64,000 nucleotides of DNA from NCBI GenBank assembly GCA_937902925.1, contig CALFNN010000060.1:1-64000 (forward strand). The letters are read 5' to 3'. Within the stretch, counting starts at the first letter, position 1. Each line of letters starts with the position of its first letter. This document shows, piece by piece, positions 28,729 to 37,799 of this stretch. Both the position numbers and the translations under genes were made by a program. Origin of the DNA: an uncultured Opitutaceae bacterium (GTDB lineage: Bacteria > Verrucomicrobiota > Verrucomicrobiia > Opitutales > Opitutaceae). The notes beneath the pieces were generated by a model, which saw only the letters and a program-made list of their open reading frames with translations, ran no database searches and had not been told where the DNA came from.

Positions 28729-29805
28729 ATGAAAAAAATCACAATCGCCCTCCTCGGGTTGTTCGCGGCAATTTCGTTCCCCGGCGCGGCGCGCGCCGGA
28801 GCGAAGGACAAGACCCTCGATGTCTACTGGGTCGACTCCGAGGGCGGCGGCTCGACGCTCATCGTGACACCGAACGACGAATCGGTGCTGATCGACGCCG
28901 GCAACCCCGGCACGCGCGACCCGGGGCGAATCATCGCGGCGGCGAAGGCGGCCGGGCTGACGAAGATCGACTATTTGCTCATCACGCACTGGCATTCGGA
29001 TCACTTCGGCGGGGTTGCGGAGCTGACCGCGGAGTTTCCGGTCGGCACGATCTACCAGCGCGCGCTGCCGGACACCGACCCGGATTTGCGCAACGACGCG
29101 ACGTGGGTGCTGCGCAGCAAGGCGTTTCGCGCCGTCACGGTGAAGCGCGAGTCGCTGGCACCGGGGGTGGCGATCCCGCTCCAGACGGTGAACGGTGGCC
29201 CGGCGCTCACGCTGCGCTGTCTCGCGGCGGACCAGAAATTCATCGCACCCACCGCGGAGCAACGCGCCCATCCCACCGCGGCGGGCACGGTCGTGGCGCA
29301 CCCGCCGGAGAGCGATCCGGATAACAACAACAGTGCGGTGTTCCTCCTCGCGTTCGGCGATTTCCGGTTCTTCGACGGCGGGGATCTCACCTGGGCGCTC
29401 GAACCGAACCTCGTCCAGCCCTACAACCTCGTGGGCAAGGTGGACGTTTACCAGACCGACCATCACGGACTCGATCGCAGCAACAACCCGCTGCTCATCC
29501 ACGGGCTCGCGCCGACGGTGGCGGTGATGAACAACGGTCCGCGGAAGGGCGGCCAGATCGGGGCGCTCACGACGCTCAAGGCGACGCCCTCGATCGAGGC
29601 GTTTTACCAGATGCACAAGAGCCTGAGCGTGCCCGCCGAGGCGAATACGCCGGACGACCACATCGCCAACCTCGCGGAGGCGCGGCCACCGGACAAGTGC
29701 ACGGCGAACTACATCAAGATGTCCGTCGCGGCCGGCGGCCGGAGCTACACGATCTCGATCCCGGCGAACGGTCACTCGCACACCTACCGCACGACGGCGA
29801 AGTAG
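28729..29805 (+). CDS. Secreted metallo-beta-lactamase fold hydrolase
   Basis: This is a 358-residue protein. A signal peptide (MKKITIALLGLFAAISFPGAARA) leads into an MBL domain. The metal-binding motif THWHSDHFGG includes His87, His89, Asp91 and His92. A later GDLTW and QTDHHGLDRSNNP supply further ligands. It resembles the ComEC/Rec2-related hydrolases that are exported or periplasmic. The substrate is unknown. The ATG at 28729 lies right after a run of non-coding sequence and gives the signal peptide directly. A likely terminator lies at 30076-30109. Confidence 0.85.
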   Translation: MKKITIALLGLFAAISFPGAARAGAKDKTLDVYWVDSEGGGSTLIVTPNDESVLIDAGNPGTRDPGRIIAAAKAAGLTKIDYLLITHWHSDHFGGVAELTAEFPVGTIYQRALPDTDPDLRNDATWVLRSKAFRAVTVKRESLAPGVAIPLQTVNGGPALTLRCLAADQKFIAPTAEQRAHPTAAGTVVAHPPESDPDNNNSAVFLLAFGDFRFFDGGDLTWALEPNLVQPYNLVGKVDVYQTDHHGLDRSNNPLLIHGLAPTVAVMNNGPRKGGQIGALTTLKATPSIEAFYQMHKSLSVPAEANTPDDHIANLAEARPPDKCTANYIKMSVAAGGRSYTISIPANGHSHTYRTTAK

Positions 29806-29868
29806 CAGGAGCGGCGCGGGTCCACCCGGTGGGATATCGCCGCGCGGATGCGATTGAGGGATGGTGAA

Positions 29869-29885
29869 CTACCCGGCACGGGTAG
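29869..29885. promoter_or_regulatory. Palindrome CTACCCG-N3-CGGGTAG upstream of the lipoprotein/patatin unit
   Basis: Perfect 7-bp arms around a 3-bp centre; no T-tract, so it is more likely an operator than a terminator. The TACCC/GGGTA halves recall binding sites of NarL/FixJ-type response regulators, which is only suggestive. Confidence 0.35.
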
Positions 29886-30075
29886 GGAATAGTTGTTGCC
29901 GATCGGAATTGCGGACGGGGAGCGCGCTGCGAGTTTTTCCGCGTCCCAGCCCCACGGCCGCCGGTGTCGCACCGCGGCCGCCACTCGATTTCGATGAGCT
30001 CACCCCAGTGTTGCGCGCTTTGGCGCAAGCGGGGCCGCACGCCGGCCGCCGCGCAGCGGGCTTTCCCCTTCGGCG

Positions 30076-30109
30076 ACCGGGAAGTTGTCCCGGTGATTTT
30101 TCTTATTTT
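30076..30109 (+). terminator. Probable intrinsic terminator after the MBL gene
   Basis: Arms ACCGGGA and TCCCGGT around a 5-nt loop are followed by a T-rich tract (30097-30109). It is the clearest Rho-independent-type signal in the window, but it lies about 270 bp past the MBL stop codon. Confidence 0.55.
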
Positions 30110-30140
30110 CCCGGGCTTTGCCCCGCCGGGCACCGGTAAC

Positions 30141-30162
30141 GTTGGAGTCCAGATACTCCAAC
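30141..30162 (+). promoter_or_regulatory. Leader hairpin abutting the lipoprotein start codon
   Basis: Arms GTTGGAGT and ACTCCAAC with a 6-nt loop end 2 nt before the ATG at 30165. The only Shine-Dalgarno-like GGAG (30144-30147) lies inside the left arm. The hairpin could therefore hide it and limit translation. Confidence 0.4.
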
Positions 30163-30164
30163 CC

Positions 30165-32207
30165 ATGAAAACATTCCGCTTCATCGTCGGCTGCCTTGGC
30201 AGCCTGCTGGCCTGCAGCTGCAGTTTCTTCCACCCGAGCCGCGATTACCTCTATCGCCCGACGTTGCTCGAAGTCGCGAACCCCCCTCCGAAAAAAACGG
30301 AATCGCCCGCGACTGACGGCAGCGATGCGGCGAAGACTGCCGTGCCGGCGGGGGCCGACGCGGACGGAAAACCGAAAACGATCAACGTGCCGACCGACGC
30401 CGATGTCCTTCAGTTCGCGAACATGCTGAAGAATGTTTTTCGCGGACAACTCAACGAGTCGATCATCGCGCGGCACGTGTCCGCGGTGAGCCAGGTGCTC
30501 ACGGCGGCGGCGGCAGCGACGCTGACGACGATCTCGTCGGGGGCGCAAAACTCCATCACGATCCTCGCCGCGACGAGCGCGGTCATGCCGCAGTTGCAGG
30601 GGATCTTCGATGCGAAGGGGCGCGCGGCGGCCTTCGATCAGGGCGGCGAGTTGCTGTCGCAGGCGGAAGCCGCGTATTACACGGCGATCGGGGCCCTGCC
30701 GGACAGGACGCCTGCGGAAAAAGCCGCGGCGGACAAGGGCGGCGCGGACGGGAACGCGGCGGACGCGCTGTCCGAGGACGTCAAGACGCGGATCAACCGG
30801 CGGCTGACGCCGCAGGGGGCGGCGCTCTACGCGGCGGCGCTGGCGGCCATCCAGGTCGTGGAGAAGCTGGAGGTGGCGCAGTTGCCGACGATCGACCAGA
30901 TCCGCGCGGCCAAGGGGGAATTCATCGCCGAGCTCGGGGCGACGCGCACGCAGACGATGGAGATTTCGTTTCCGATGGCCGATCCCACGAAGGCGCAGAC
31001 GATGCAGGTCAATGTGTCGGGCCTCGCCGAGGACAACGTCTCCTACTCGAGCGCCGGCGACGTGGTCGCGGCGAAGACGGACAAGGGTGCGCTGTCGCTC
31101 ACCGCGCTCAAGCCCGGCGACGCGCTGGTGACGGTGCTCCTGAACCAGAACGGGGCGACGCAGAAATTTCACGTCAAGACCTACGTCCCGTTGAAACTGA
31201 ACCCGCCGGGGCCGCTGCGGATCGAGAGCGCCGGCCCGATCGAGATCGCGGCTGTCGGGCAGAAACTCGCCGCCGCGACGTCGTCGGATCCGACGGTGGT
31301 GGCGCTGGCGCCGGCGGTGGATTTCACCAAGGGCGCGATCGACAGCGTGAAGCTGACGCCGTTGAAGGCGGGGCAGGCGACGATCTGGTTGACGGGCGAG
31401 CAAATGGATGCGGAGGCCGTCAAGGTAACCGTGGTGGCGGCGCCGCTGAAGGTGAAGCAAACGAGTCCGCTGGTGGCCACTGACGTGCCGACGGTCGAGA
31501 TCGAGGGCGACGGGCAAAAGCTGGCACGAGCCACGAGCAGCGATCCGGGCGTCGTGACCGTGACCTCGGCGGCGGACCCCGCGAAAGATCCGCTCGACAA
31601 GGTGGTGCTGACACCGCGCAAAGTCGGCACGGCTAAAATCGAATTGATGGGCGAGCATTTCGGGACGGCGACGATCACGGTGGCCGTGACCGCCGTGCCG
31701 TTGAAGTTGAAGCAATCCGATCCGCTGGAGGCGAAGGGCGTGGCGCCCGTCACGCTCGAGGGCGACGGACAGAAAATCACGGCCGCGACCAGCAGCGATG
31801 CGAGTGTCGTGAGCGTGGCGTCGGCCGACGACCTCGCGAAGGGCCCGCTCGACAAGGTGACGGTGAAGCCGAAGAAGGCCGGCGCGGCCACGATCCAGTT
31901 GAAGGGCGACCAGCTCGGCACCGGCAAGATCACGATCAACGTCGTCGCGGTGCCGTTGAAGCTCAAGCAGACGAGCCCGCTCGCCGCAAAAGTGGGGACT
32001 GGTTTTGACATCGAGGGCGACGGCCAACTCATCGCGACCGCGACCGTCGTCGACCCAGCGATCGCGGTGCTCGCGCCGGCGAGCGACCTGACGGCGGCGC
32101 CGCTGCCGAAAATCACGCTGACCCCACTGAAGGAGGGGAAGACGGACATCCATCTGACCGGCGATCAGCTCGGAGCAGCTACCCTTTCCATCGTCGTCAC
32201 CAAATAA
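30165..32207 (+). CDS. Lipoprotein with four tandem ~85-residue Ig-like repeats
   Basis: This is a 680-residue protein. The signal sequence ends in GSLLAC with a lipobox Cys near residue 17. A helical Ala-rich region (about 70-270) follows, then a beta-rich segment, then four tandem repeats of about 85 residues (roughly 340-680). Each repeat starts with a PLKLKQT-type strand, contains EGDGQKLARATSSD, and closes with an ITVAVTAV-type strand. The pattern suggests BIG2/Ig-like surface domains. The stop is 12 bp before the patatin gene, so the two form an operon. The family is not one I can name. It may display or tether the partner phospholipase. Confidence 0.75.
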   Translation: MKTFRFIVGCLGSLLACSCSFFHPSRDYLYRPTLLEVANPPPKKTESPATDGSDAAKTAVPAGADADGKPKTINVPTDADVLQFANMLKNVFRGQLNESIIARHVSAVSQVLTAAAAATLTTISSGAQNSITILAATSAVMPQLQGIFDAKGRAAAFDQGGELLSQAEAAYYTAIGALPDRTPAEKAAADKGGADGNAADALSEDVKTRINRRLTPQGAALYAAALAAIQVVEKLEVAQLPTIDQIRAAKGEFIAELGATRTQTMEISFPMADPTKAQTMQVNVSGLAEDNVSYSSAGDVVAAKTDKGALSLTALKPGDALVTVLLNQNGATQKFHVKTYVPLKLNPPGPLRIESAGPIEIAAVGQKLAAATSSDPTVVALAPAVDFTKGAIDSVKLTPLKAGQATIWLTGEQMDAEAVKVTVVAAPLKVKQTSPLVATDVPTVEIEGDGQKLARATSSDPGVVTVTSAADPAKDPLDKVVLTPRKVGTAKIELMGEHFGTATITVAVTAVPLKLKQSDPLEAKGVAPVTLEGDGQKITAATSSDASVVSVASADDLAKGPLDKVTVKPKKAGAATIQLKGDQLGTGKITINVVAVPLKLKQTSPLAAKVGTGFDIEGDGQLIATATVVDPAIAVLAPASDLTAAPLPKITLTPLKEGKTDIHLTGDQLGAATLSIVVTK

Positions 32208-32219
32208 GAGGAACCTACC

Positions 32220-35200
32220 ATGTCACAACCCATGACCGATTCAGGCGGAGCCCCCGGCGTGCCGGCGGCGATCCAGGGCATCTACCCGACGGCGCTCGCG
32301 GAAGCGGAACAGAAACTGGTCGAAGGACGGCGCGCCCGCTGGGACGGCGGCGCTGCGGGGCCGATTGCGGGGCTGGCGTTGTCCGGTGGCGGGATTCGCA
32401 GCGCGACGTTCTGCCTGGGTTTCCTACAGGCCCTCGCCGGTCGCAAGCTGCTCCAGCGTTTCGATTTTCTGTCGACGGTTTCCGGTGGCGGCTACGTCGG
32501 GTCGTTTCTCGGCGCGTGGATCAATCGTCGCGGCGACGCGGCACTCGTGCAGGACCGGCTGGCGCGGTCGGACAGCGCGCCGACGGTTTTCCTGCGCAAC
32601 AACGGTCGCTATCTCGCACCCAACGGCGCCGCCGATGCGATGGCGGCGATGGCGGCGTATCTGCGCAGCTGGCTGACGGTGTGGCTCGTCCTGGGCCTGA
32701 TGGCGTTCGGAGCCCTGCTGTTGGTGGAAACCGCCAAGATCGGGCTGAATCACAAAGCCTGGATGGATTCCCTCGCGACGACGGTGCCGGCGCCGGAGCA
32801 GGAAAAGGCAATCTCGATGGAGTCGAACGGGGCCGCGATCGCGACGACCGCCCCGGCGACCGTCGCAGTGACGACCGGCGACAAATCCGCCGTGCCCGCA
32901 GTGAGCGTGGCGGTGACGGTCGGAGCCGGAAAAGAGGAAGGCGTCCTCTCGCTGTTCAAACGTTACCTGCGCGTCAGTCCGTTTTTTGCGGTGGCGGGCT
33001 GGGTGCTGCTCCTGTTCGGATTGCCGGCGGCGGTGGCGTATTGGTTTGCCGGTCGGTCGATGGGCGTGGCGCTCATTTGGGTTCTCCTGCTCGGCATCGG
33101 CGCGACCATCGGTTGGGTGTGTGCGCGCGGCATGGTCGACAAGTGGAGCAACTTCAGTTGCTGGGCGCTCTGGGTGACTTACGGCCTGGCGTTCGCCCTG
33201 TCGGTTTGGGCGACCCTGCTGGGCGATCATCCGGACGTGCCCCGGAATACATTGAACGACTGGCTGTCCCTCGTGCTCGGGATGGCCGTGGCCGTGGCGG
33301 CGCTGGCGGTCGTGGACACGGTCGGGCTGACGCTCACGACCAACGGCGTCTGGTCGGCGGCGATTTTGCCGGCCCTGGCCGTGGCCGCGCAGTGGATGCT
33401 GCCGCGAATCATGGAGGGGACGAAGGACGAAAAGCGGAGCTGGTCGATGGCGGCACTGATCCCGGTCGGAGCACTGGTCGTTGGAATCATTGCGTTCGGC
33501 ATCCTCAGCAGGGAGGCACACCGGCTCGCGGGCGCGTTGATCCATCGGGTGTCCGTCCCGCAGGCGGACGCGATCCTGGTCGCGGCGGGAGTGGTGTTCG
33601 CGGTGGTGAGCGCTTTTCAATTTCGATCGATCAAGCGCACGGTGGCGGCGCTCGTGACGATCGCGGCGATTTGCTGGCTGGGGTGGTGGCTGGGAAATCG
33701 TGGCGGCGAGGTGCGGGCGCATGCGCTGATGGTCGCGGCGAGCGCAGGGGCGGTGATGGCGCTGGGAGCGCTGGTGGGTTTCAGTTTCGCGTTCGTCAAC
33801 CTGTCGTCGCACCACCGGCTCTATTCGGTGCGACTGACGCGGACCTACCTTGGCGCGTCGAACCCGGCGCGCACCGGGCGCGAGGAGGAGGAGAAAGGCG
33901 CGCCGGTCGGGGCGAGGCAGACGGACCCGCAGCCTTCGCCGCAGACGAAGGACCAGGTGCCTCTCGGCCGCGACGGGCGGGACGTGACCTCCGCGGTGCG
34001 CGGGGATCAGATTCCATTTCGCGAGTATCGCCCGCACGCCAGCGGCGGGCCGCTGCATCTGATCAACGTCACGGTCAACGAGACGATCGACGGCATTTCG
34101 CAGATCGAGGAAAAGGACCGTCACGGCTTCTCGATGGCCGTCGGCCCGGTGGGGCTCAGCGTGCGGACGAAGGATCACGCGCTGTTCGAGTCGGAATCCA
34201 AGACCGGACCCGACGCCGACCCTGGGAAGGGTCGATGGACGCGGTTCAAGGTTGGGCTGGCGAAAATCGCGCGGTCCACGCCGGACCGATTGCGGACATT
34301 GGGCGCCCAAGGCGAACGCGCCTGGCTCCAACCGGCCAAGGCGCAGAAATTTCACACGCTCGCCACGGAGGAAGGCGGGCGCTACTCGGTCGAGATGCCG
34401 GCGCTCGGCAGTTGGGTTGGAATCTCCGGCGCCGCCTTCACGACGGGACTGGGCGCCCGCACGAGTCCCGCAATCAGCTTCCTGCTCGGATTCTTCAACG
34501 TGCGACTGGGCTATTGGTGGGACAGCGGGATTTCCCCGGCCGCGCGCAAGAACCGGGCGGCGCGGGGCGCGGCGGTCGCGGGCGACACCTGGAGCCGGCT
34601 GTTTCCGGCGCAGTCGGGGCTGCTCGACGAGTGGCTGGCCCGGTTTCGTGGCGCGGCGCGGCGGTATTGGTATCTTTCCGATGGCGGGCATTTCGAGAAC
34701 ACCGCGGTCTATGAGTTGATCCGCCGGCGCGTGCCGCTGATCGTGTGCTGCGACTGCGGCGCGGACCCGAGCTACGAGTTCGAGGATGCCGGCAACCTCG
34801 TCCGCAAGGCGCGGATCGACTTTGGCGCGGAGATCACGTTCTGGACCGCCGGGGAAGTGGCGGCCGAGGGCAACGGGTTGTCGGCGTTGAAGGACGCGAT
34901 CGGTGCCATCGAAGATCTCAAGCCGGCAAGGAAAGGACCGGACAAGGGTCTGGCCCAGCGGCACGCGGCGGTGGCCTGGGTGACCTATGGCGACGGGGTC
35001 AGATCGCTGCTGCTCCTGGTGAAGCCGACGCTCAGCAAGAGTGTGCCGATGGACGTGCGGAACTACGACGAGACGGAGAGCGACTTTCCGCAACAGAGCA
35101 CGCTCGACCAGTTCTTCGACGAGGAGCAGTGGGAGAGTTACCGCAAACTGGGCGCGTTCAGTGGAGTAAGCCTCTTCGGCGAAAAGGCCGACACGTCATC

Positions 35201-35276
35201 GCCGGCGTGGGAGGCGTTGGTGGCGGTCGCGACGAAAGGCAGGCCGAGTCCTGACCGGTTGCAACCCGTCGGCTGA
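32220..35276 (+). CDS. Membrane patatin-like phospholipase with split catalytic dyad
   Basis: This is a 1018-residue protein. The oxyanion motif LSGGGIRSATF is at about 54-64. The nucleophile Ser88 lies in STVSGGGYVGSF, where the usual GxSxG has Thr in the first position. About ten membrane helices occupy roughly residues 150-540. The catalytic Asp of the DGG motif lies near residue 821 in YLSDGGHFENTAVYELI. The hydrolase core is thus interrupted by a large membrane domain. Lipid acyl hydrolase activity is expected from the dyad. It is co-transcribed with the lipoprotein 12 bp upstream. Related large patatins exist but their role is not settled. Confidence 0.82.
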   Translation: MSQPMTDSGGAPGVPAAIQGIYPTALAEAEQKLVEGRRARWDGGAAGPIAGLALSGGGIRSATFCLGFLQALAGRKLLQRFDFLSTVSGGGYVGSFLGAWINRRGDAALVQDRLARSDSAPTVFLRNNGRYLAPNGAADAMAAMAAYLRSWLTVWLVLGLMAFGALLLVETAKIGLNHKAWMDSLATTVPAPEQEKAISMESNGAAIATTAPATVAVTTGDKSAVPAVSVAVTVGAGKEEGVLSLFKRYLRVSPFFAVAGWVLLLFGLPAAVAYWFAGRSMGVALIWVLLLGIGATIGWVCARGMVDKWSNFSCWALWVTYGLAFALSVWATLLGDHPDVPRNTLNDWLSLVLGMAVAVAALAVVDTVGLTLTTNGVWSAAILPALAVAAQWMLPRIMEGTKDEKRSWSMAALIPVGALVVGIIAFGILSREAHRLAGALIHRVSVPQADAILVAAGVVFAVVSAFQFRSIKRTVAALVTIAAICWLGWWLGNRGGEVRAHALMVAASAGAVMALGALVGFSFAFVNLSSHHRLYSVRLTRTYLGASNPARTGREEEEKGAPVGARQTDPQPSPQTKDQVPLGRDGRDVTSAVRGDQIPFREYRPHASGGPLHLINVTVNETIDGISQIEEKDRHGFSMAVGPVGLSVRTKDHALFESESKTGPDADPGKGRWTRFKVGLAKIARSTPDRLRTLGAQGERAWLQPAKAQKFHTLATEEGGRYSVEMPALGSWVGISGAAFTTGLGARTSPAISFLLGFFNVRLGYWWDSGISPAARKNRAARGAAVAGDTWSRLFPAQSGLLDEWLARFRGAARRYWYLSDGGHFENTAVYELIRRRVPLIVCCDCGADPSYEFEDAGNLVRKARIDFGAEITFWTAGEVAAEGNGLSALKDAIGAIEDLKPARKGPDKGLAQRHAAVAWVTYGDGVRSLLLLVKPTLSKSVPMDVRNYDETESDFPQQSTLDQFFDEEQWESYRKLGAFSGVSLFGEKADTSSPAWEALVAVATKGRPSPDRLQPVG

Positions 35277-35315
35277 TGGGCCCCGCGGACGGGCGCCGGC
35301 GAGGAGGTGCGAATC

Positions 35316-36020
35316 TTACGCGGCGACCGCGTGGCGTGCGACGACAAGCGAGACGATGAGGTCGGCCGCTTGCGCGAGGTCGACGCGCCCCGTGTTGATC
35401 ACGACATCGTAGTTTGTCGGGTCGGGGCCGATTGCGTCGAAATGAGTTTGGACGTAGCGACGACGGGTGCGGTCCTGGTTTCGATTATGATCGGCCGCTT
35501 CCTCCGCGGAGACTTGGTGCCGTTTCGCCATCACGCGAGCGCGATGACCCACCGGCGCGACCAGTCGGACGTGAACGCCGTGCGGAAGGGCAGCGGTGGC
35601 AAAATTGGCGCCGCGGCCCACCAAAATGACATGGCCGGACCCCGCGAGCAGGCGGATGAACTCGTCGGTCTTTCGCGTCAATTCCCAGAGATTGGGATGA
35701 AGTCCGACCATTTCGCCAATGGTCGCCTCGATTTCCGACACCCGGGCTTCGGGCAGATAGCGCGCGAGGGTGGGCGGCAGGTGATTGGCGTGTAACATCG
35801 CGGCGATAAGGTTGCCGTCGAACACGGCCCACGGTTTGTGACCGTTGGTTTCGAGGCGCTGCTGGAGGAGCAGGGCCAGACTCGAGGCGCCGGCGCCGGC
35901 CTCGCGGGAAATGGTCACAAACGATCCACCGCGGGCACCCGGAACCGGGGTGCGCGGGTGCGCAAGCTGGTGGACATGGACATAGGATTCGGTTCTTTCC
36001 CGGCCGGCTTGGGCTTTCAC
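35316..36020 (-). CDS. Cytidylate kinase-like family protein
   Basis: This is about 234 residues from a GTG at 36020. The open frame extends 14 codons further to a TTG at 36062, but that extension crosses a perfect palindrome and has no family-like sequence. A P-loop-like VTISREAGAGASSLALLL is near the N-terminus, followed by VFDGNLI and GHVILVGRGANFAT. This fits the PF13189 kinase-like family, whose substrate is generally unknown and which need not act on CMP. The start remains uncertain. Confidence 0.7.
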   Translation of the reverse strand: MKAQAGRERTESYVHVHQLAHPRTPVPGARGGSFVTISREAGAGASSLALLLQQRLETNGHKPWAVFDGNLIAAMLHANHLPPTLARYLPEARVSEIEATIGEMVGLHPNLWELTRKTDEFIRLLAGSGHVILVGRGANFATAALPHGVHVRLVAPVGHRARVMAKRHQVSAEEAADHNRNQDRTRRRYVQTHFDAIGPDPTNYDVVINTGRVDLAQAADLIVSLVVARHAVAA

Positions 36021-36037
36021 AGTTATGGGCCGAAAAG

Positions 36038-36056
36038 TATATCGTATTACGATATA
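36038..36056. promoter_or_regulatory. Perfect palindrome upstream of the kinase-like gene
   Basis: TATATCGT-ATT-ACGATATA is a perfect, AT-rich 19-bp inverted repeat in otherwise GC-rich DNA, 18 bp upstream of the preferred GTG start. It is an operator candidate for a dimeric regulator. No regulator gene is adjacent. Confidence 0.5.
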
Positions 36057-36146
36057 TATCAACCGTGTTTTTCATCTCCGTCGTCGTCGCAGATGAAAGG
36101 GAGGCCGCAAACCTACGGCGGACCCGCCCGCGCTACCGCTGGCCAC

Positions 36147-36998
36147 TCAACCTCGCGAGCCGGCCGGCCGATACTCGGCGATCCACACCGCGGTTCCCAT
36201 CACGGCGAGGCTGGCCGTGAGCCACCCGACTTTCGCCTGCTCGTGAAAGACCACGAGCGAGACCACGACCGCGAGGGGCACCTTGGCGTTGTTCATTACG
36301 GCCAGGGTGCCGGCGCCGACCTTGGTCGCGCCGACATTCCAGAGGAAAAATCCGAGGCCGGCGGCGACGATTCCGAGGTAACCCAGGGTCCAGAGCTGCG
36401 CGGCATGCAGCGTAACCGTCGCGTTGCGTTGCACCAGCGCGATGGCCGCGACGGCAAACGCGCCGGCGTAGAGCAGGGCGAAGACTTCGCGATCGCGCAG
36501 GCCGGGACGCGCGGCACGGAGGCGCTTGTAGGCGATCTGGCCGACGGCGAAGGCCGCGTTGGAAAGCTGGACGAGGGCGAGGCCGTGGAGCGTGAGGTTG
36601 AGGCTGGTCGACTGCACGGTGACGAGAGCGGTGCCGATCACCGCCAGCAGCGCGGCAAGGAGGGCGCGCGGACGGAGCCGGCGGTCGAGCGCGTCGGCGA
36701 AGAGGGTCACCAGGATCGGCGTCGTGATGGTGAAGAGCGCGGCCTCGTAGGCGTGCAGGTAACGGAAGCTCTCGATGTAGGTGAGATACATGAACCCGAA
36801 CTGAACCGCGCCGATGGCGGCGAGCACGACGCCGGTGCGCAGCCCAAGACCCTTCCACCGCAGCAGCGGGAGAAACACCACGAACGCCAGGCCGAGCCGC
36901 GTGGCGGCGACGAAGGCGCTATCGACGCCGGCGAGGTAATGCTTGATCAGGCCGAACGAGAAAGCCCAGATGACGGAGACAATGAGCAGGAGCGCCAT
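36147..36998 (-). CDS. EamA/DMT family transporter
   Basis: This is a 283-residue protein with ten membrane helices arranged as two EamA repeats. Visible are an N-terminal LLLIVSVIWAFSFGLIKHYLAG, a mid-protein YAGAFAVAAIALVQRNATVTL, and the second-repeat motif LGFFLWNVGATKVGAGTLAVMNNAKVPLAVVVS. Drug/metabolite superfamily exporters move amino acids, nucleotides or drugs outward. The substrate cannot be read here. Confidence 0.88.
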   Translation of the reverse strand: MALLLIVSVIWAFSFGLIKHYLAGVDSAFVAATRLGLAFVVFLPLLRWKGLGLRTGVVLAAIGAVQFGFMYLTYIESFRYLHAYEAALFTITTPILVTLFADALDRRLRPRALLAALLAVIGTALVTVQSTSLNLTLHGLALVQLSNAAFAVGQIAYKRLRAARPGLRDREVFALLYAGAFAVAAIALVQRNATVTLHAAQLWTLGYLGIVAAGLGFFLWNVGATKVGAGTLAVMNNAKVPLAVVVSLVVFHEQAKVGWLTASLAVMGTAVWIAEYRPAGSRG

Positions 36999-37073
36999 GC
37001 GACCGGCATCGCGGCAGATTGGCGCGCGCGGGGCAAAACAAAGTTCGCCGGCGCCCGGTCCGATCCCGCCATT

Positions 37074-37799
37074 TCAGCCGCGGGTCGGCCTGAAGTGGAA
37101 CGTCGCCGTCTCGATCGCGATGGTCGGGCGACCCGCGAGGCGCGGCGGCTCGTAGCGCCATTGCTCGATCGAGGCGACGGCCGCGTCCGCGTATTCGGGG
37201 GTGGTGGATTCGAGCACGATCGGCACGCGGACACGGCCGTGTTCGTCGACGAAGAATTTCACCGTGGCGGTGCCCGCCGGCAGGCGGTCGAGGATGGCGC
37301 CCGAGAACTTCGGGAGCGTTTGCTCCACGGGCGTGGACGAGGAGTCGAGCGACGCGACCGTGGGGAAAATCATCGGCGGGTTGCTCTGGATGTCGGGCTT
37401 CGCCGCCGCGCCATGCGGGGGCAGGGAGACGAACGTGACGCCACCGGTATTGAAGAGGAAGCGGACGATCGGGACGATGGGCCGGTCGGGCGAGGCGCGG
37501 TAGGCCGGCCGTGCGAAGCGCCACTGGCCCACGGCGGAAACGACGGACTGGCTCAGGCTGGCGTTGGTCGAATTGAGCACGAGGACATCGGTGACACGAC
37601 CCTCGGCATCGCGGCCGACGGCGACGACCACGACGCCCTTGGTGTCGCCCGCGAGCCGGACCATCTCGGGGAACTCCGGCATGACGAACTTCGACAGATG
37701 CAACTGCCGGATCGCCTCGTCGAGGGTGGGTTCGCGGGCGACGAGACCGCTGGCCAGCGCCAGGCAAGCCAACCAGAGAGGAAGAGCGGAACGGCTCAT
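37074..37799 (-). CDS. Secreted protein with two TonB C-terminal-like domains
   Basis: This is a 241-residue protein. The ATG at 37799 opens a signal peptide (MSRSALPLWLACLALASGLVA). Two TonB_C-type modules follow, each with a strand of the form GVVVVAVGRDAEGRVTDV / TVKFFVDEHGRVRVPIVL and a later SVVSAVGQWRFARP / AVASIEQWRYEPP. It has no retained N-terminal membrane anchor or Pro-rich spacer, so it is not a classical energy-transducing TonB. It is probably a free periplasmic protein. Confidence 0.8.
   Translation of the reverse strand: MSRSALPLWLACLALASGLVAREPTLDEAIRQLHLSKFVMPEFPEMVRLAGDTKGVVVVAVGRDAEGRVTDVLVLNSTNASLSQSVVSAVGQWRFARPAYRASPDRPIVPIVRFLFNTGGVTFVSLPPHGAAAKPDIQSNPPMIFPTVASLDSSSTPVEQTLPKFSGAILDRLPAGTATVKFFVDEHGRVRVPIVLESTTPEYADAAVASIEQWRYEPPRLAGRPTIAIETATFHFRPTRG

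Larger units (their letters stand above)
29806..30164. other. 359-bp intergenic region with three structured elements
   Basis: No gene is supported here. The region holds a 17-bp palindrome (29869-29885), a probable intrinsic terminator (30076-30109), and a hairpin ending 2 nt before the lipoprotein ATG (30141-30162). Confidence 0.6.
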
